Origin: Pseudomonas sp. RC10
Lineage (GTDB): Bacteria > Pseudomonadota > Gammaproteobacteria > Pseudomonadales > Pseudomonadaceae
Length of the DNA: 64,000 bases
Reading direction: 5' to 3'
Assembly (NCBI RefSeq): GCF_038397775.1
Contig: NZ_CP151650.1
Coordinates: 3,658,001-3,722,000, forward strand
The notes under the pieces were generated by a model. The model worked only from the letters and a program-made list of their open reading frames with translations. It searched no databases and was not told the DNA's origin. Positions 47,051-56,047 of the stretch are shown in pieces; positions within the stretch are counted from its first letter, which is position 1; the number at the start of each line of letters is the position of its first letter. The translations under genes were made by a program, and so were the position numbers.

Positions 47051-47892
47051 TGCGCTCCCCGGCTGATTTGCAGGCGGTAGCGGTCGAACTCGGTGACCTG
47101 ACCGACGAACCCGCCGGTCAGCGCCGCGTTCCACAACGCCGGGACGAAGCCCAGTTTCTTGCGTTCGAACACCAGCGCGTCTTGGGCAGTGATTTTCCAG
47201 TAACCATTGCTCAGGTGTTCGAGACCGTAATCCGGGTTCGCTCGGGCGGCGTCCACCAGCGGCTGAAATTCCGGGGCATCGAGGACGAAGAGCACCACCT
47301 CGTCGGTGTTGTCCGGGGCAATATCGGCCGCCTTGTCCAGCCAGACCTGATCGATCCCCACGAACGGTGCAGTACCGGCGAGGTGCGCGTCTTCATGGGC
47401 CATCGCCGCTTCCAGCGTGCGGGTCGCGTCCTCACCATCCAGTGCGTTCATCGGGCGCTCTTGAATGGTGATTTCCATGTAATAGCCGTTCGGGTCGTTG
47501 AAGTAGATCGACTCGATCAGCTCGTGGCGGATCTGGAAGATCAACGGGATCTGCTGCGCCTCCAGACGGTCGCGCCATTCCAGCAACTCTTCGCGGGTGT
47601 CCACACGCCACGCGGTGTGCGTCGCTTCGTAGCGATAGTCGGCCACGGGCAGGGTGAAGTCCGGCTGTTCGGTGTTGATGTAGTAGAAGAACGCGATGGT
47701 GCTGTGGTTGCCGCTGTCGAAAAAGAAATGCAGGAAATCGGGATGATTGGAGGGCCCCCAGGCACGTGCCGAGATGGCATGCACCAATGGCAGGCCAAGT
47801 TTGTCCCGATAGAACTCCACGGTTTCACGCAGCTTCCAGGTGGGCCTGGCGCTGTGGTGAACGCCTTTGAGAACGGGCTGTTTTACAGTCAT
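47047..47892 (-). CDS. VOC-superfamily (type I extradiol-like) dioxygenase
   Basis: 281-residue vicinal-oxygen-chelate protein. The N-terminal half carries a full set of likely metal ligands: H12/H13 in KGVHHSARPTW, H92 in YEATHTAW and E140 in GYYMEITI, as in iron-dependent ring-cleavage enzymes. The C-terminal half (about 145-281) shows no clear ligands. AGGAG lies ahead of the chosen ATG ending at 47892. In this operon it is the best candidate for opening a dihydroxylated ring, though glyoxalase- or isomerase-like activities in this fold cannot be excluded. Confidence 0.83.
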   Translation of the reverse strand: MTVKQPVLKGVHHSARPTWKLRETVEFYRDKLGLPLVHAISARAWGPSNHPDFLHFFFDSGNHSTIAFFYYINTEQPDFTLPVADYRYEATHTAWRVDTREELLEWRDRLEAQQIPLIFQIRHELIESIYFNDPNGYYMEITIQERPMNALDGEDATRTLEAAMAHEDAHLAGTAPFVGIDQVWLDKAADIAPDNTDEVVLFVLDAPEFQPLVDAARANPDYGLEHLSNGYWKITAQDALVFERKKLGFVPALWNAALTGGFVGQVTEFDRYRLQISRGAQ

Positions 47893-47984
47893 GGGAACGA
47901 CTCCTGTGAACGGCGTCGGAGGACGCCTGTTGCCAGGGGGCTGACGCGCAGCCCCTTTAATCAAATGAACTCGACAGCCCGCAC

Positions 47985-49706
47985 TCAGCCCGCAAGCTGG
48001 GCACGCTCAAGCTCGACGCTCTTTTTCACGATGTCGCGCAGGCCTTCTTTGCTGAGCTTCCCGGACGCGGTCAGCGGGAACGACGCCAGCACTTCCACGC
48101 GCTCCGGCCACTTGAACTTGGCCAGTCCGTAGTCCTGCAGGAACTCCCCGAGTTCGGCCACGCTCGGCGCAGCGAAGCCATCGCGCAGCACCAGCGTCAC
48201 GCACAGACGCTCGTCGAACACCGGGTCCGGGTAGCCGACCGCCGCCACCGCCGCAACGGCCGGGTGACCGGAGACCGCCATTTCCACTTCTTCGCAGTTG
48301 ATCTTTTCGCCGCCACGGCTGACCAGGTCCTTCAAACGGCCGCAGAACACGTAGTAGGTCTTGCCGTCGATGAGTTTGGTGAACATCAGGTCGCCGGAGC
48401 GGTAGTAGCCGTCGCGGGTGAAGGTCTCGCGGTTGCGGTCTTCGGCGTTGTAATAGCCGTGAATGGTGTACGGGCCCTTGAACACCGGCTCGCCGATTTC
48501 GCCAGGCTTGGCGTCCTCGTCCGTGCCGGGCACCACGATGCGGATCTCGTCGAACTCGGACACCGGGCGGCCGTTGGTGGTGTCATGGGCTTCTGCCGGG
48601 TCATCGCGGTGGGTCAGCGCGATCACGCCCTCGGTGATGCCGAAGATGTTGTGGGTGCGCACGCCGAGCAGTTTCTGCAACTTGGCCGCGCTGTTGGCGA
48701 CGATCACGCCACGGGCATTGGACAGGTCCACACGCCCTTCCTGAATTGCCGACTCCAGCCGCGCAATGATCGGACCGCCCAGCATCAGCCAGGTGGGCTG
48801 GGTGGTGGCGATCAACGAGATTAGGGTTTCAGGCTGCAGATCCGGGGTAATCGTCACCGTGCCACCGGTCATCAGAAACGGCCCGAAGCAGCAGCCCATG
48901 TTGAGGTTGTGCACCATCGGTTGCGGCATGAACAGCGTGTCGTCCGGACGGAAACCCAACCACTTGGCCACCGAGCGCATGTTGTAGAGGTATTCGTTGT
49001 GGAAGCGCGGAATGATTTTCGGCACGCCGGTGGTGCCACCGGACAGCTGAAAAACGGCGACCTGAAACGGGTCCAGGTGCACCTGCCCCACCAGCGCTTC
49101 GGCTTCGGCCAGGTCGATCCCGGCGATCAGCGCGTCCTGAAACAGCACCCCGTCCTGAGGCTCGCCGCGCACTTGCATGATGAGCTTCAGGGAAGGCGCC
49201 GCTTCCTGCATCTTGCGGGCGAAGGCCACGCTGTCGAACTTCTCGACTTCATCGCCCTGCACGATGTGCAACCTGGCTTCACCGTGGTTGGCCAGATAGC
49301 CGATTTCACGCTCGCGGTGGGCGGCCATGGTGCAGATCGGAATCAGCCCGGCCTTGAGGCAAGCGATGAACGAAATGACCAACTGCTCGCTGTCGCGCAG
49401 CTGGTAGATCACGCGATCCAGCGGCTTGAGCCCTTGTTGGATGAAGGCCCCGGCCAGCCGAGTGGACAGTTCATCCAGCTCGCGGTAGGTGATGCGCAGA
49501 TTCGGACCCAGCAGCGCGACGTTGTCAGGGTAATGCCGAACCACCTCTTTAAGCCCGTCAACGAGGGTTTCGTGACGCAATGCACCGCCCGCGACGTAAC
49601 GGTCAAGGTCGGCCTGCCGGGGGTAGACGACACCGGCAATCGGTTCGGCGACGCGGTTCAGTCGTGGGGTGTGTACAGCAGCGGATTCATTTTTTGTCAT
49701 TGTCAT
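47985..49706 (-). CDS. EntE-like aryl-AMP/aryl-CoA ligase
   Basis: 573-residue ANL-family adenylating enzyme. The P-loop QLSGGTTGVPK is at 220-230, followed by IIPRFHNEY, which keeps the His-Asn of EntE/DhbE (where Asn contacts the 2-hydroxyl of 2,3-dihydroxybenzoate). Later motifs are NIFGITEGV, YYRSGDLMF, GRLKDLVSRGGEKINCEEVE and the C-terminal Lys in LTASGKLSKEGL. It therefore probably activates salicylate, 2,3-dihydroxybenzoate or anthranilate. There is no carrier protein nearby, so CoA is the likely acceptor in a catabolic role. The start is the ATG ending at 49706 with AAGG upstream. Confidence 0.88.
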   Translation of the reverse strand: MTMTKNESAAVHTPRLNRVAEPIAGVVYPRQADLDRYVAGGALRHETLVDGLKEVVRHYPDNVALLGPNLRITYRELDELSTRLAGAFIQQGLKPLDRVIYQLRDSEQLVISFIACLKAGLIPICTMAAHREREIGYLANHGEARLHIVQGDEVEKFDSVAFARKMQEAAPSLKLIMQVRGEPQDGVLFQDALIAGIDLAEAEALVGQVHLDPFQVAVFQLSGGTTGVPKIIPRFHNEYLYNMRSVAKWLGFRPDDTLFMPQPMVHNLNMGCCFGPFLMTGGTVTITPDLQPETLISLIATTQPTWLMLGGPIIARLESAIQEGRVDLSNARGVIVANSAAKLQKLLGVRTHNIFGITEGVIALTHRDDPAEAHDTTNGRPVSEFDEIRIVVPGTDEDAKPGEIGEPVFKGPYTIHGYYNAEDRNRETFTRDGYYRSGDLMFTKLIDGKTYYVFCGRLKDLVSRGGEKINCEEVEMAVSGHPAVAAVAAVGYPDPVFDERLCVTLVLRDGFAAPSVAELGEFLQDYGLAKFKWPERVEVLASFPLTASGKLSKEGLRDIVKKSVELERAQLAG

Positions 49707-49726
49707 GAGCGAACGCCTTTGTCTTG

Positions 49727-50977
49727 TCAGAAGTTTTCTTGAAGCCAACGTCTCAGGTGCTGGCCCGCGAGGACCTGGCCGGACGTCTCACCCGTCTCCA
49801 GTGCCTGACCGTGGTGGTTGCCACGCACGCGGTGCCGTTCTTTGCGTGAAGCCGGGATCGCCTCATAAATCGCGTCCACGTCCTGCGGAAATACCGCGTT
49901 GTCGCCGCTGTACTCAATCAACAGTGTGGGCTGTTCGATGGCGTGCGCGCATTTGGCCAGAGAGGCGTTCGAGGACAGGCCCGACCAGGTCGAGAGCCAC
50001 GACTCGGGGGTGACAATGCGCCCGAAACCCACACTGCCCAGGTTGGAAACAAACGGGTCGGCGCCCCATAACGAACCGACGAAACGGTCGGACGGATCGA
50101 GGGAAATGTCCCAACTGCGCAGGTCGGCGTCGGTACGCCACACCTGAAAGATCGCCCCGTGCGCCGCCAGCGCCCGGTCTGCGTTCGCGCCACTGGTTTT
50201 CAGTCGATGACGTGCTGCTTGACGACGCTCGATCAAATCACGGGCATGGGCATCGATACGCGCGACACGCTGACGCTGCGCCGCCCGATAGCATTCGATG
50301 AAGTCTGCACTGTAACGGGCAGAGTCAGGCGGCATGCGGAAGCCGTTGGCCTCGCTGAACGGGTCCAGCGTCGGGTCGGTGGAGAATGGATCGCGCTCAT
50401 CTGTCACCGACGGGTCCAGCGCGTTCATCAGCAGAATGCCCTGGCCGGGATGCGGCGAGACCAGCGCGATGCCGTCTGCCACAGGGAATTCGGCAGTGTC
50501 GAACTTCGTGGCGCGGCCGGCCGGGGTTTTATCGACGCGTCCTTCCGCAGCCTGTGTTGATTGCTGGTTGTAGTAAGCGAACAGACCGGCGCCGCCCGAA
50601 TTGCCCAGCAGCACGATGGTGTCGAACCCGGCGGCACGCAGATGACGCATGCCTGCGGCGACGTCGTACAGCGCGAATTCGTGTTCCAGACGCAGGTCAT
50701 TGCCAATCGAGCGCGCGCCTTGCACCCAGCACGCCCATCCCGCGTCCAGCGCATCCGGCACCAGGTAGTGGGTCACCACCAACTCCCGGGGGTGCATGAT
50801 GAACAGCACTTTGCGCTCGCCGCCTCGGGAGAAGAGCACGCCGAGTGCACCCTGACCGTCCTGTGTCGTCAGCGGCACCGGCGTCGAGCTGAACGGAACG
50901 GTCATGCGATCCGCTTGCCAGGACGCGCCGCGCAAACCTGCCGTCACTGCCACTTTCTTGTTATTGGAATCAGCCAC
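49727..50977 (-). CDS. Alpha/beta-hydrolase (large, DUF3141-free type)
   Basis: 416-residue hydrolase and first gene of the operon. The nucleophile elbow is LLGNSGGA with S127; the likely Asp is in LIEYSGDNAVFP and the likely His in RGNHHGQAL near the C-terminus. A long cap or insert lies between about 130 and 300. A GTG start ending at 50977 is used because AGGAGG stands seven bases ahead. It could release the aromatic acid from an ester or split a ring-cleavage product. I recognise no characterised relative. Confidence 0.82.
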   Translation of the reverse strand: MADSNNKKVAVTAGLRGASWQADRMTVPFSSTPVPLTTQDGQGALGVLFSRGGERKVLFIMHPRELVVTHYLVPDALDAGWACWVQGARSIGNDLRLEHEFALYDVAAGMRHLRAAGFDTIVLLGNSGGAGLFAYYNQQSTQAAEGRVDKTPAGRATKFDTAEFPVADGIALVSPHPGQGILLMNALDPSVTDERDPFSTDPTLDPFSEANGFRMPPDSARYSADFIECYRAAQRQRVARIDAHARDLIERRQAARHRLKTSGANADRALAAHGAIFQVWRTDADLRSWDISLDPSDRFVGSLWGADPFVSNLGSVGFGRIVTPESWLSTWSGLSSNASLAKCAHAIEQPTLLIEYSGDNAVFPQDVDAIYEAIPASRKERHRVRGNHHGQALETGETSGQVLAGQHLRRWLQENF

Positions 50978-51227
50978 TGTGGGCCCTCCTGCCAAGCCTC
51001 GAAAGGCCGTTGAGATCGCTTTTTGAGACAGGCTCAATTAGACGTTGAGCAGAAGATAGAGCACTATCTGAGAGGGTGTCAATTAGCGTTTCAAAAAATA
51101 GTTTCCGAGACTTTCCCCTCCCTGATCCTGCAACCCTGCTCTGGCCTTGCATTCATTGAGGGCTTTAGAAAACGTGACAGGCAGTGATAATCTGAGGCCG
51201 TATCAATTAATTCCAGGGAACTGTCGG
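50978..51227. promoter_or_regulatory. Divergent control region with two inverted repeats
   Basis: GCTCAA-N7-TTGAGC at 51032-51050 and AGATA-N6-TATCT at 51054-51069 lie side by side, 55-92 bp ahead of the hydrolase start. CAATTA occurs three times in the gap (near 51035, 51107 and 51204). These are plausible binding sites for the divergent TetR protein. Confidence 0.6.
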
Positions 51228-51983
51228 ATGTCAGAGAAAACCAAAGCCGCTGCAACCCCGAAGGCCGCGCCCGTCAAAAAGGTGGGACGGCGGCCCAAGA
51301 GCGGCCAGGATGTCTCGCGGGAAGCCATGATCGAATGCGCCGTGAGGATCGCCCGCAGCGAATCCTTGAACGAAGTCAGCATGGTCAGGATCGGCAAGGA
51401 ACTCGGGGTGGCCGCTGGCATGGTGCATTACCATTTGGGCAGCCGCGACGAACTGATCAGCGCCGTGATCAACGCCGCGTTCAAGGAGCGTCTGGAACGG
51501 CTGCCAGCACCGACCGGCGCGTGGCGTCACGATCTGGAACAGTTCGCCTTGTCGTCGCTGGACACGATGGGCCGCTGGCCGGGGCTGGCGACCTACATCC
51601 TGACGGAGAACAAATTCCGCCTGTTTCAGCGGGTCCAGCCCGGCGAGACTGATTACGGCCTGGCGTACTTCGATCACATGGGGCGGATTCTGATGAGCAT
51701 GGGCGTTTCGGGGCCCATGGGCGCGATGATCTACCACCTGCTGCTGTTGTTCGTGTCGGTCATCGCCGCCGAAAAGGAAAACCGTCAGTCGCCCAAGACC
51801 CACGGGGACTTCATCAGTGGTTACCTTGCCCGCTTCGCCAACGACAGTTATCCGGGTGCGGCGTTTCTCGCAGCGCCGTTCGCCTCGCTCAACAGTCCTG
51901 CCACTTATGAAACCGGGGTGTCGATCCTGCTGGACGGTTTCGAGAAATGGATCGTGGTGCCAGAGGTTCCCGCCAAGGCGTGA
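51228..51983 (+). CDS. TetR-family regulator
   Basis: 251-residue repressor-type protein. A basic tail (KTKAAATPKAAPVKKVGRRPKSG) precedes the helix-turn-helix (about 35-80: SREAMIECAVRIARSESLNEVSMVRIGKELGVAAGMVHYHLGSRDEL). The C-terminal ligand-binding half is unspecific. It is divergent from the eight-gene aromatic operon and shares its control region, so it most likely represses it until an inducer, perhaps an aryl-CoA or aryl acid, is present. Confidence 0.88.
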   Translation: MSEKTKAAATPKAAPVKKVGRRPKSGQDVSREAMIECAVRIARSESLNEVSMVRIGKELGVAAGMVHYHLGSRDELISAVINAAFKERLERLPAPTGAWRHDLEQFALSSLDTMGRWPGLATYILTENKFRLFQRVQPGETDYGLAYFDHMGRILMSMGVSGPMGAMIYHLLLLFVSVIAAEKENRQSPKTHGDFISGYLARFANDSYPGAAFLAAPFASLNSPATYETGVSILLDGFEKWIVVPEVPAKA

Positions 51984-52055
51984 ATCGGGCGACCGCAGTT
52001 GACTTATCCCGGGATAAACCCTGGTTGTGCCCCTGATTTCACAGGATGCTTTCTC

Positions 52056-52913
52056 TTGAGCAGCTACCTCGAGCCGGACCTTTTGCGCACCTTTCTTCTG
52101 ATTGCCGAAACCGGCGCGCTCAGCCGGGCCGCTGGCCGCGTGGGCCGCACCCAGGCGGCCGTCAGCATGCAGATGAAACGCCTCGAAGACATCGTGGGTC
52201 AGCCGCTGCTCACCCGCACCGGTCGAGGTGTGAACCTGAACGCCCATGGCGAACGGCTGCTGCCCCATGCCCGCAAGATTCTGCGCGCCCACGATGAGGC
52301 CATGGCGCAACTGCGTGACGACGCCCTCTCGGGGATCATCCGGCTGGGCTGCCCCGACGACTACGCCACGGTGTTTCTGCCTGCCCTGCTCCGGGATTTT
52401 GCGGCCTTGCATCCGCAGGTGCAGGTCGAGGTGTTCTGTGCGCCGACCCCACGGCTGATTGAACGCATCAATGCCCACTTGCTGGACATTGCGATCATCT
52501 CTGAAGCGCACACCGACAACGCCCCCTCTGCCATTCGCCTGGAACCTCTGGTGTGGGTGGGCGCCAAGGGCAGCGACGCGGCGCAGATGGAGACGCTGCA
52601 ACTCGCCCTCTCAGACCCAGACACCCTCGACCATCAGGCCGCCGTCAACAGCCTCGAAGCTGTCGGCAGACCGTTTCGCCTGGCCTACGCCAGCCACAGT
52701 TTGACCGGGTTGTGTGCGGTCGTGCGGTCGGGTCAGGCCGTCGCCGTGCTGACTCAAACCGCCGTGCCCGCCGATCTGCACATCCTGCGCAGTGACAGCG
52801 GGCTGCCCGCGCTGCCGCAGATTTCCATCAGCCTGAAACTCGATCGCCAGAAAGTCTCCGGGCCGGTCGCCGCCATGGAAGCGCATATACGCGCGCAACT
52901 GCCGCAGTTGTAA
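52056..52913 (+). CDS. LysR-family regulator
   Basis: 285-residue LysR-type protein. HTH at about 5-62 (LEPDLLRTFLLIAETGALSRAAGRVGRTQAAVSMQMKRLE) and a substrate-binding co-inducer domain behind it. I chose a TTG start at 52056 because the LTTR domain begins there and AGGA lies ten bases ahead; the longer open frame holds no family content. It is convergent with the dehydratase gene 15 bp away. Target not evident. Confidence 0.84.
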   Translation: MSSYLEPDLLRTFLLIAETGALSRAAGRVGRTQAAVSMQMKRLEDIVGQPLLTRTGRGVNLNAHGERLLPHARKILRAHDEAMAQLRDDALSGIIRLGCPDDYATVFLPALLRDFAALHPQVQVEVFCAPTPRLIERINAHLLDIAIISEAHTDNAPSAIRLEPLVWVGAKGSDAAQMETLQLALSDPDTLDHQAAVNSLEAVGRPFRLAYASHSLTGLCAVVRSGQAVAVLTQTAVPADLHILRSDSGLPALPQISISLKLDRQKVSGPVAAMEAHIRAQLPQL

Positions 52914-52928
52914 ACCGGCGTGGGTGCC

Positions 52929-53885
52929 TCAGCCCAAGACCTTCGCGTAAATCTGTTTATCAACGTTCGCCCCCGACAGAATCACCCCGACCCGCTTGCC
53001 TTCCATCGCCGCCCGCTCCTGCATCAAAGCCGCCAGCGCAGCCGCCCCTGCGCCCTCGGCCAGGTTGTGGGTGTCGGCGTAATACACGCGCATCGCCTCG
53101 GCAATCTCGGTTTCGCTGACAGAGACGATCCGCGCCGCACCGGTGGCGTAAATTCGGAACGCGTCGGGCACCGGTTTACGCACGGCGAGGCCGTCGGCGA
53201 AGGTGTTGGCCGATGCCGTTTCCCGCAATGCGCCCGCGTCGAAGGACTGCTTGGCCGCGTCGGCTTCGGTGGAAACCACGCCGACCACTTGAGTCTTCAG
53301 GCCCAGCGCATCGCGGGCGGCAATCACCCCGCAAATCCCAGAGCCGCAGCCGATCGGCACGTACACGGTGTCCAGGTCCGGCGCGGCCTTGAACAGTTCC
53401 AGCGCATAGGTGGCCACACCCTTGACCAGTTCCGGGTGGAACGCGGGCACCAGAAACAGCCCCTCGACCTGCGCGAGACGGATCGCTTCTTCGCGCGCCT
53501 CGTCGAAGTCCTGACCGTACTCGATGACCTCGCCGCCGAAGCCGGCCATGGCCTTGTTCTTTTCCACCGAGTTGCCTTTCGGCACGACGATGACTGACCG
53601 AATCCCCAACGCCTGCGCAGCCATCGCCACGCTTTGCCCGTGATTGCCTCGGGTGGCGGCGATGACGCCCGTGGTGTTCGGCCAGTTGCGCTTGAGCCAG
53701 GCCATGTAGGTGATGCCACCCCGCACCTTGAACGCACCGGTCGGCGTGTGGTTCTCGTGTTTGACCCACACCGTGCAACCCAGGCGCTGCGCCAGCAAAG
53801 GCCAGACGAACTGCGGCGTCGGGGGCATGACCTGGTACACCTGGCGGGCGGCATCTTCGATATCCTGCAGTGTCAATTCGGGCAT
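52929..53885 (-). CDS. PLP-dependent threonine/serine dehydratase
   Basis: 318-residue fold-type II enzyme that removes water and ammonia from L-threonine or L-serine. The PLP Lys is K53 in PTGAFKVRGG, with the phosphate loop GCGSGICGVIAARDA and RGNHGQSVAMAAQ. It has no C-terminal ACT domain, so it is a catabolic or broad-specificity type rather than feedback-controlled IlvA. Neighbours are a convergent LysR gene and a divergent AraC gene starting about 100 bp away, which may control it. Confidence 0.88.
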   Translation of the reverse strand: MPELTLQDIEDAARQVYQVMPPTPQFVWPLLAQRLGCTVWVKHENHTPTGAFKVRGGITYMAWLKRNWPNTTGVIAATRGNHGQSVAMAAQALGIRSVIVVPKGNSVEKNKAMAGFGGEVIEYGQDFDEAREEAIRLAQVEGLFLVPAFHPELVKGVATYALELFKAAPDLDTVYVPIGCGSGICGVIAARDALGLKTQVVGVVSTEADAAKQSFDAGALRETASANTFADGLAVRKPVPDAFRIYATGAARIVSVSETEIAEAMRVYYADTHNLAEGAGAAALAALMQERAAMEGKRVGVILSGANVDKQIYAKVLG

Positions 53886-53986
53886 GACGCTCTCCTGTTT
53901 TTTGCCGAGTCTAGGCGCTGGGTCCCGTTGAAGGCTTTCAAAAAAACCACCTGACCTTCGTTGAAACGCTCAGTAAGATGAGGCCC

Positions 53987-54778
53987 ATGAGCACCCTTGA
54001 TCAGCCTGCCTCTCTGCCCCTCAACGACCCGGTACGACGCGCCGTCGTCGGGCCGTGGCTGATCGAATTGCTGCCTGCCAGCGCGTACGAAGCCCGCTAC
54101 GTCGCCACGCACTCATCCATCGGTTTCGCCTTCGACAGCCAGCGCGGTGTCCATGCCATCGGCAGCGACCGCGTGCGCCCGTTCGATGCCCTGCCCAATG
54201 GACTGGCCTTCGTGCCTGCCGGGTGTGACGTCTATTCGCAATCGTCCAAGGGGGGCGAATATCTTCGGGTGCTGCGCCCCGATGGTTGGGCGCTGAATGA
54301 CGAACGCCCGTTCAATAACCGGATCGACCCTCAAGCCATTCGCCTCGCTCAACGCATGCGCAACGCGCTGTTGAAGCCTGCGTCGGACGATGACTGGGAG
54401 CTTTGGGCGATGACGCTGGCGAGTCGTGTCTGCGCCGAGGCAGAAAGCGCAGGATCAGGATCGATTACCCCTCGCCGCCTGCGTCTGCTCGACGAGTATC
54501 TCGACGCCGGTTTGAGTGAGCCCATCAGCGTGCAGGCAATGGCCGCGCTGCTCGACCTGTCCGAGGGCTATTTCATGCGTGCCTTCACCGAGGCGACGGG
54601 AACCAGCCCTCACCGCTACCTGATCGACCGCCGCATCGCTCGCGCCCGTTCGCTGTTGCGCGACCCGGCACAACGGCTGGCCGACATTGCGCACGCCTGC
54701 GGTTTCTCGTCTCAGGCGCACATGACCACGACTTTCACCCAACGGCTCGGCGTCAGCCCCGGGGTCTTTCGGCGCTGA
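53987..54778 (+). CDS. AraC-family regulator
   Basis: 263-residue regulator with an N-terminal cupin-like sensor part and two C-terminal HTH units (about 170-262: RRLRLLDEYLDAGLSEPISVQAMAALLDLSEGYFMRAFTEATGTSPHRYL and on). The start is uncertain: ATG at 53978 or 53987; GAGG lies before the second one though closely spaced. It is divergent from the dehydratase gene and 140 bp ahead of the binding-protein gene, so either could be its target. Confidence 0.85.
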   Translation: MSTLDQPASLPLNDPVRRAVVGPWLIELLPASAYEARYVATHSSIGFAFDSQRGVHAIGSDRVRPFDALPNGLAFVPAGCDVYSQSSKGGEYLRVLRPDGWALNDERPFNNRIDPQAIRLAQRMRNALLKPASDDDWELWAMTLASRVCAEAESAGSGSITPRRLRLLDEYLDAGLSEPISVQAMAALLDLSEGYFMRAFTEATGTSPHRYLIDRRIARARSLLRDPAQRLADIAHACGFSSQAHMTTTFTQRLGVSPGVFRR

Positions 54779-54826
54779 TACGCGCGCTTGGCAGGCCTGT
54801 TTGCGCGAACATATTGATATGCGTTT

Positions 54827-54852
54827 TTGATATTTAAATAACGCTGGTTATA
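54827..54852. promoter_or_regulatory. AT-rich inverted repeat before the binding-protein gene
   Basis: GATAT...AAC-GCTG-GTTATATC forms an imperfect inverted repeat in an AT-rich patch 67-92 bp ahead of the binding-protein start. It is a reasonable operator or promoter site, but no consensus is matched. Confidence 0.4.
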
Positions 54853-54918
54853 TCTATAAAGTCGCTTCCATCAAGGACGGCGCAGCGTGCTCCGGTCCCT
54901 CAAACGATGGAGCCTGTG

Positions 54919-55956
54919 ATGCCTCAAAAACGCTCGACAATTCCTCGCAAAGGCCGCTTTGGCGCTGTGCTGACGCTGGCCGCCAGTGTGTTGGTCGCGA
55001 CACTGGGCGCGCCGCAAGCCGCTCAGGCTGAAGGCCAATTGCGCATCGCCGAACAGTTCGGTGTGGTCTACCTGTTGCTCAACGTGGCACGGGATCAGCA
55101 GTTGATCGAGAAGCACGGCAAGGAAGCGGGCGTCGATATCAAGGTGGACTGGACGCAGCTGTCAGGCGGCTCGGCGGTGAATGACGCCCTGCTCTCTGGC
55201 GCCGTGGACATCGCCGGTGCAGGCGTGGGCCCATTGCTGACCATCTGGGACCGCACCCATGGCAAACAGAACGTCAAAGCCGTGGCCTCCTTGGGGAACT
55301 TCCCGTATTACCTGGTGAGCAATAACCCTAACGTCAAAACCATCGCTGACTTCAGCGAGAAAGACCGCATCGCCGTGCCCGCCGTCGGCGTGTCGGTGCA
55401 ATCGCGCTACCTGCAATTTGCTTCGGCCAAATTGTGGGGCGATGCCGACTACAACCGCCTCGACAAATACACCGTCAACCTGCCGCACCCGGACGCCGCC
55501 GCTGCGCTCAAAACCGGTGGCACCGAGCTGAACGGCCACTTCTCCAACCCGCCGTTTCAGGAGCAGGAAGTGGAGAACAAGAACGTCCATGTGGTGCTGA
55601 ATTCCTACGACGTGTTGGGCCCGAACTCGCCGACGGTGTTGTTCGCCACGGAAAAATTCCGTGAGGACAACCCCAAGACCTATCAGGCGTTCATTGACGC
55701 ATTGGCGGATGCCGCGGACTACATCAAGCGCGACAAGGCGGGCGCGGCGGACACCTACATTCGCATCACCCACTCCAGCATCGACCGTGCGCAGTTGATC
55801 AAGATCATCGAAAACCCGCAATTCGAATTCACCATCAACCCGAAGAACACCTACCCGATGGCCGAATTCCTCTACCGCGTCGGCGCGATCAAGACCAAGC
55901 CAACCTCGTGGAAAGATTATTTCTTCCAGGATGCGAAGTTGCTGGAAGGGAGTTGA
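54919..55956 (+). CDS. Orphan ABC periplasmic substrate-binding protein (SsuA/TauA-like)
   Basis: 345-residue periplasmic protein with a Sec signal (MPQKRSTIPRKGRFGAVLTL on to AAQA, mature from EGQL). The fold resembles the sulfonate/nitrate/taurine (NMT1-like) binding proteins: SGGSAVNDALLSGAVDIAGAGVGPLL and FPYYLVSNNPNVKTIADFS. No permease or ATPase gene lies within this window next to it, so it must use partners elsewhere. Since the transsulfuration pair follows 91 bp later, a sulfur compound is a likely ligand. GGAG precedes the ATG at 54919; an upstream ATG at 54907 has no site. Confidence 0.83.
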   Translation: MPQKRSTIPRKGRFGAVLTLAASVLVATLGAPQAAQAEGQLRIAEQFGVVYLLLNVARDQQLIEKHGKEAGVDIKVDWTQLSGGSAVNDALLSGAVDIAGAGVGPLLTIWDRTHGKQNVKAVASLGNFPYYLVSNNPNVKTIADFSEKDRIAVPAVGVSVQSRYLQFASAKLWGDADYNRLDKYTVNLPHPDAAAALKTGGTELNGHFSNPPFQEQEVENKNVHVVLNSYDVLGPNSPTVLFATEKFREDNPKTYQAFIDALADAADYIKRDKAGAADTYIRITHSSIDRAQLIKIIENPQFEFTINPKNTYPMAEFLYRVGAIKTKPTSWKDYFFQDAKLLEGS

Positions 55957-56047
55957 TGAGCGACTAGAGCTGCCCCGCCTCATTCCGGTGCACGTTTGAA
56001 CTATGCTGCTGTCCATCCGATGAGTGTTCTGCACATGAGGATTTGAC

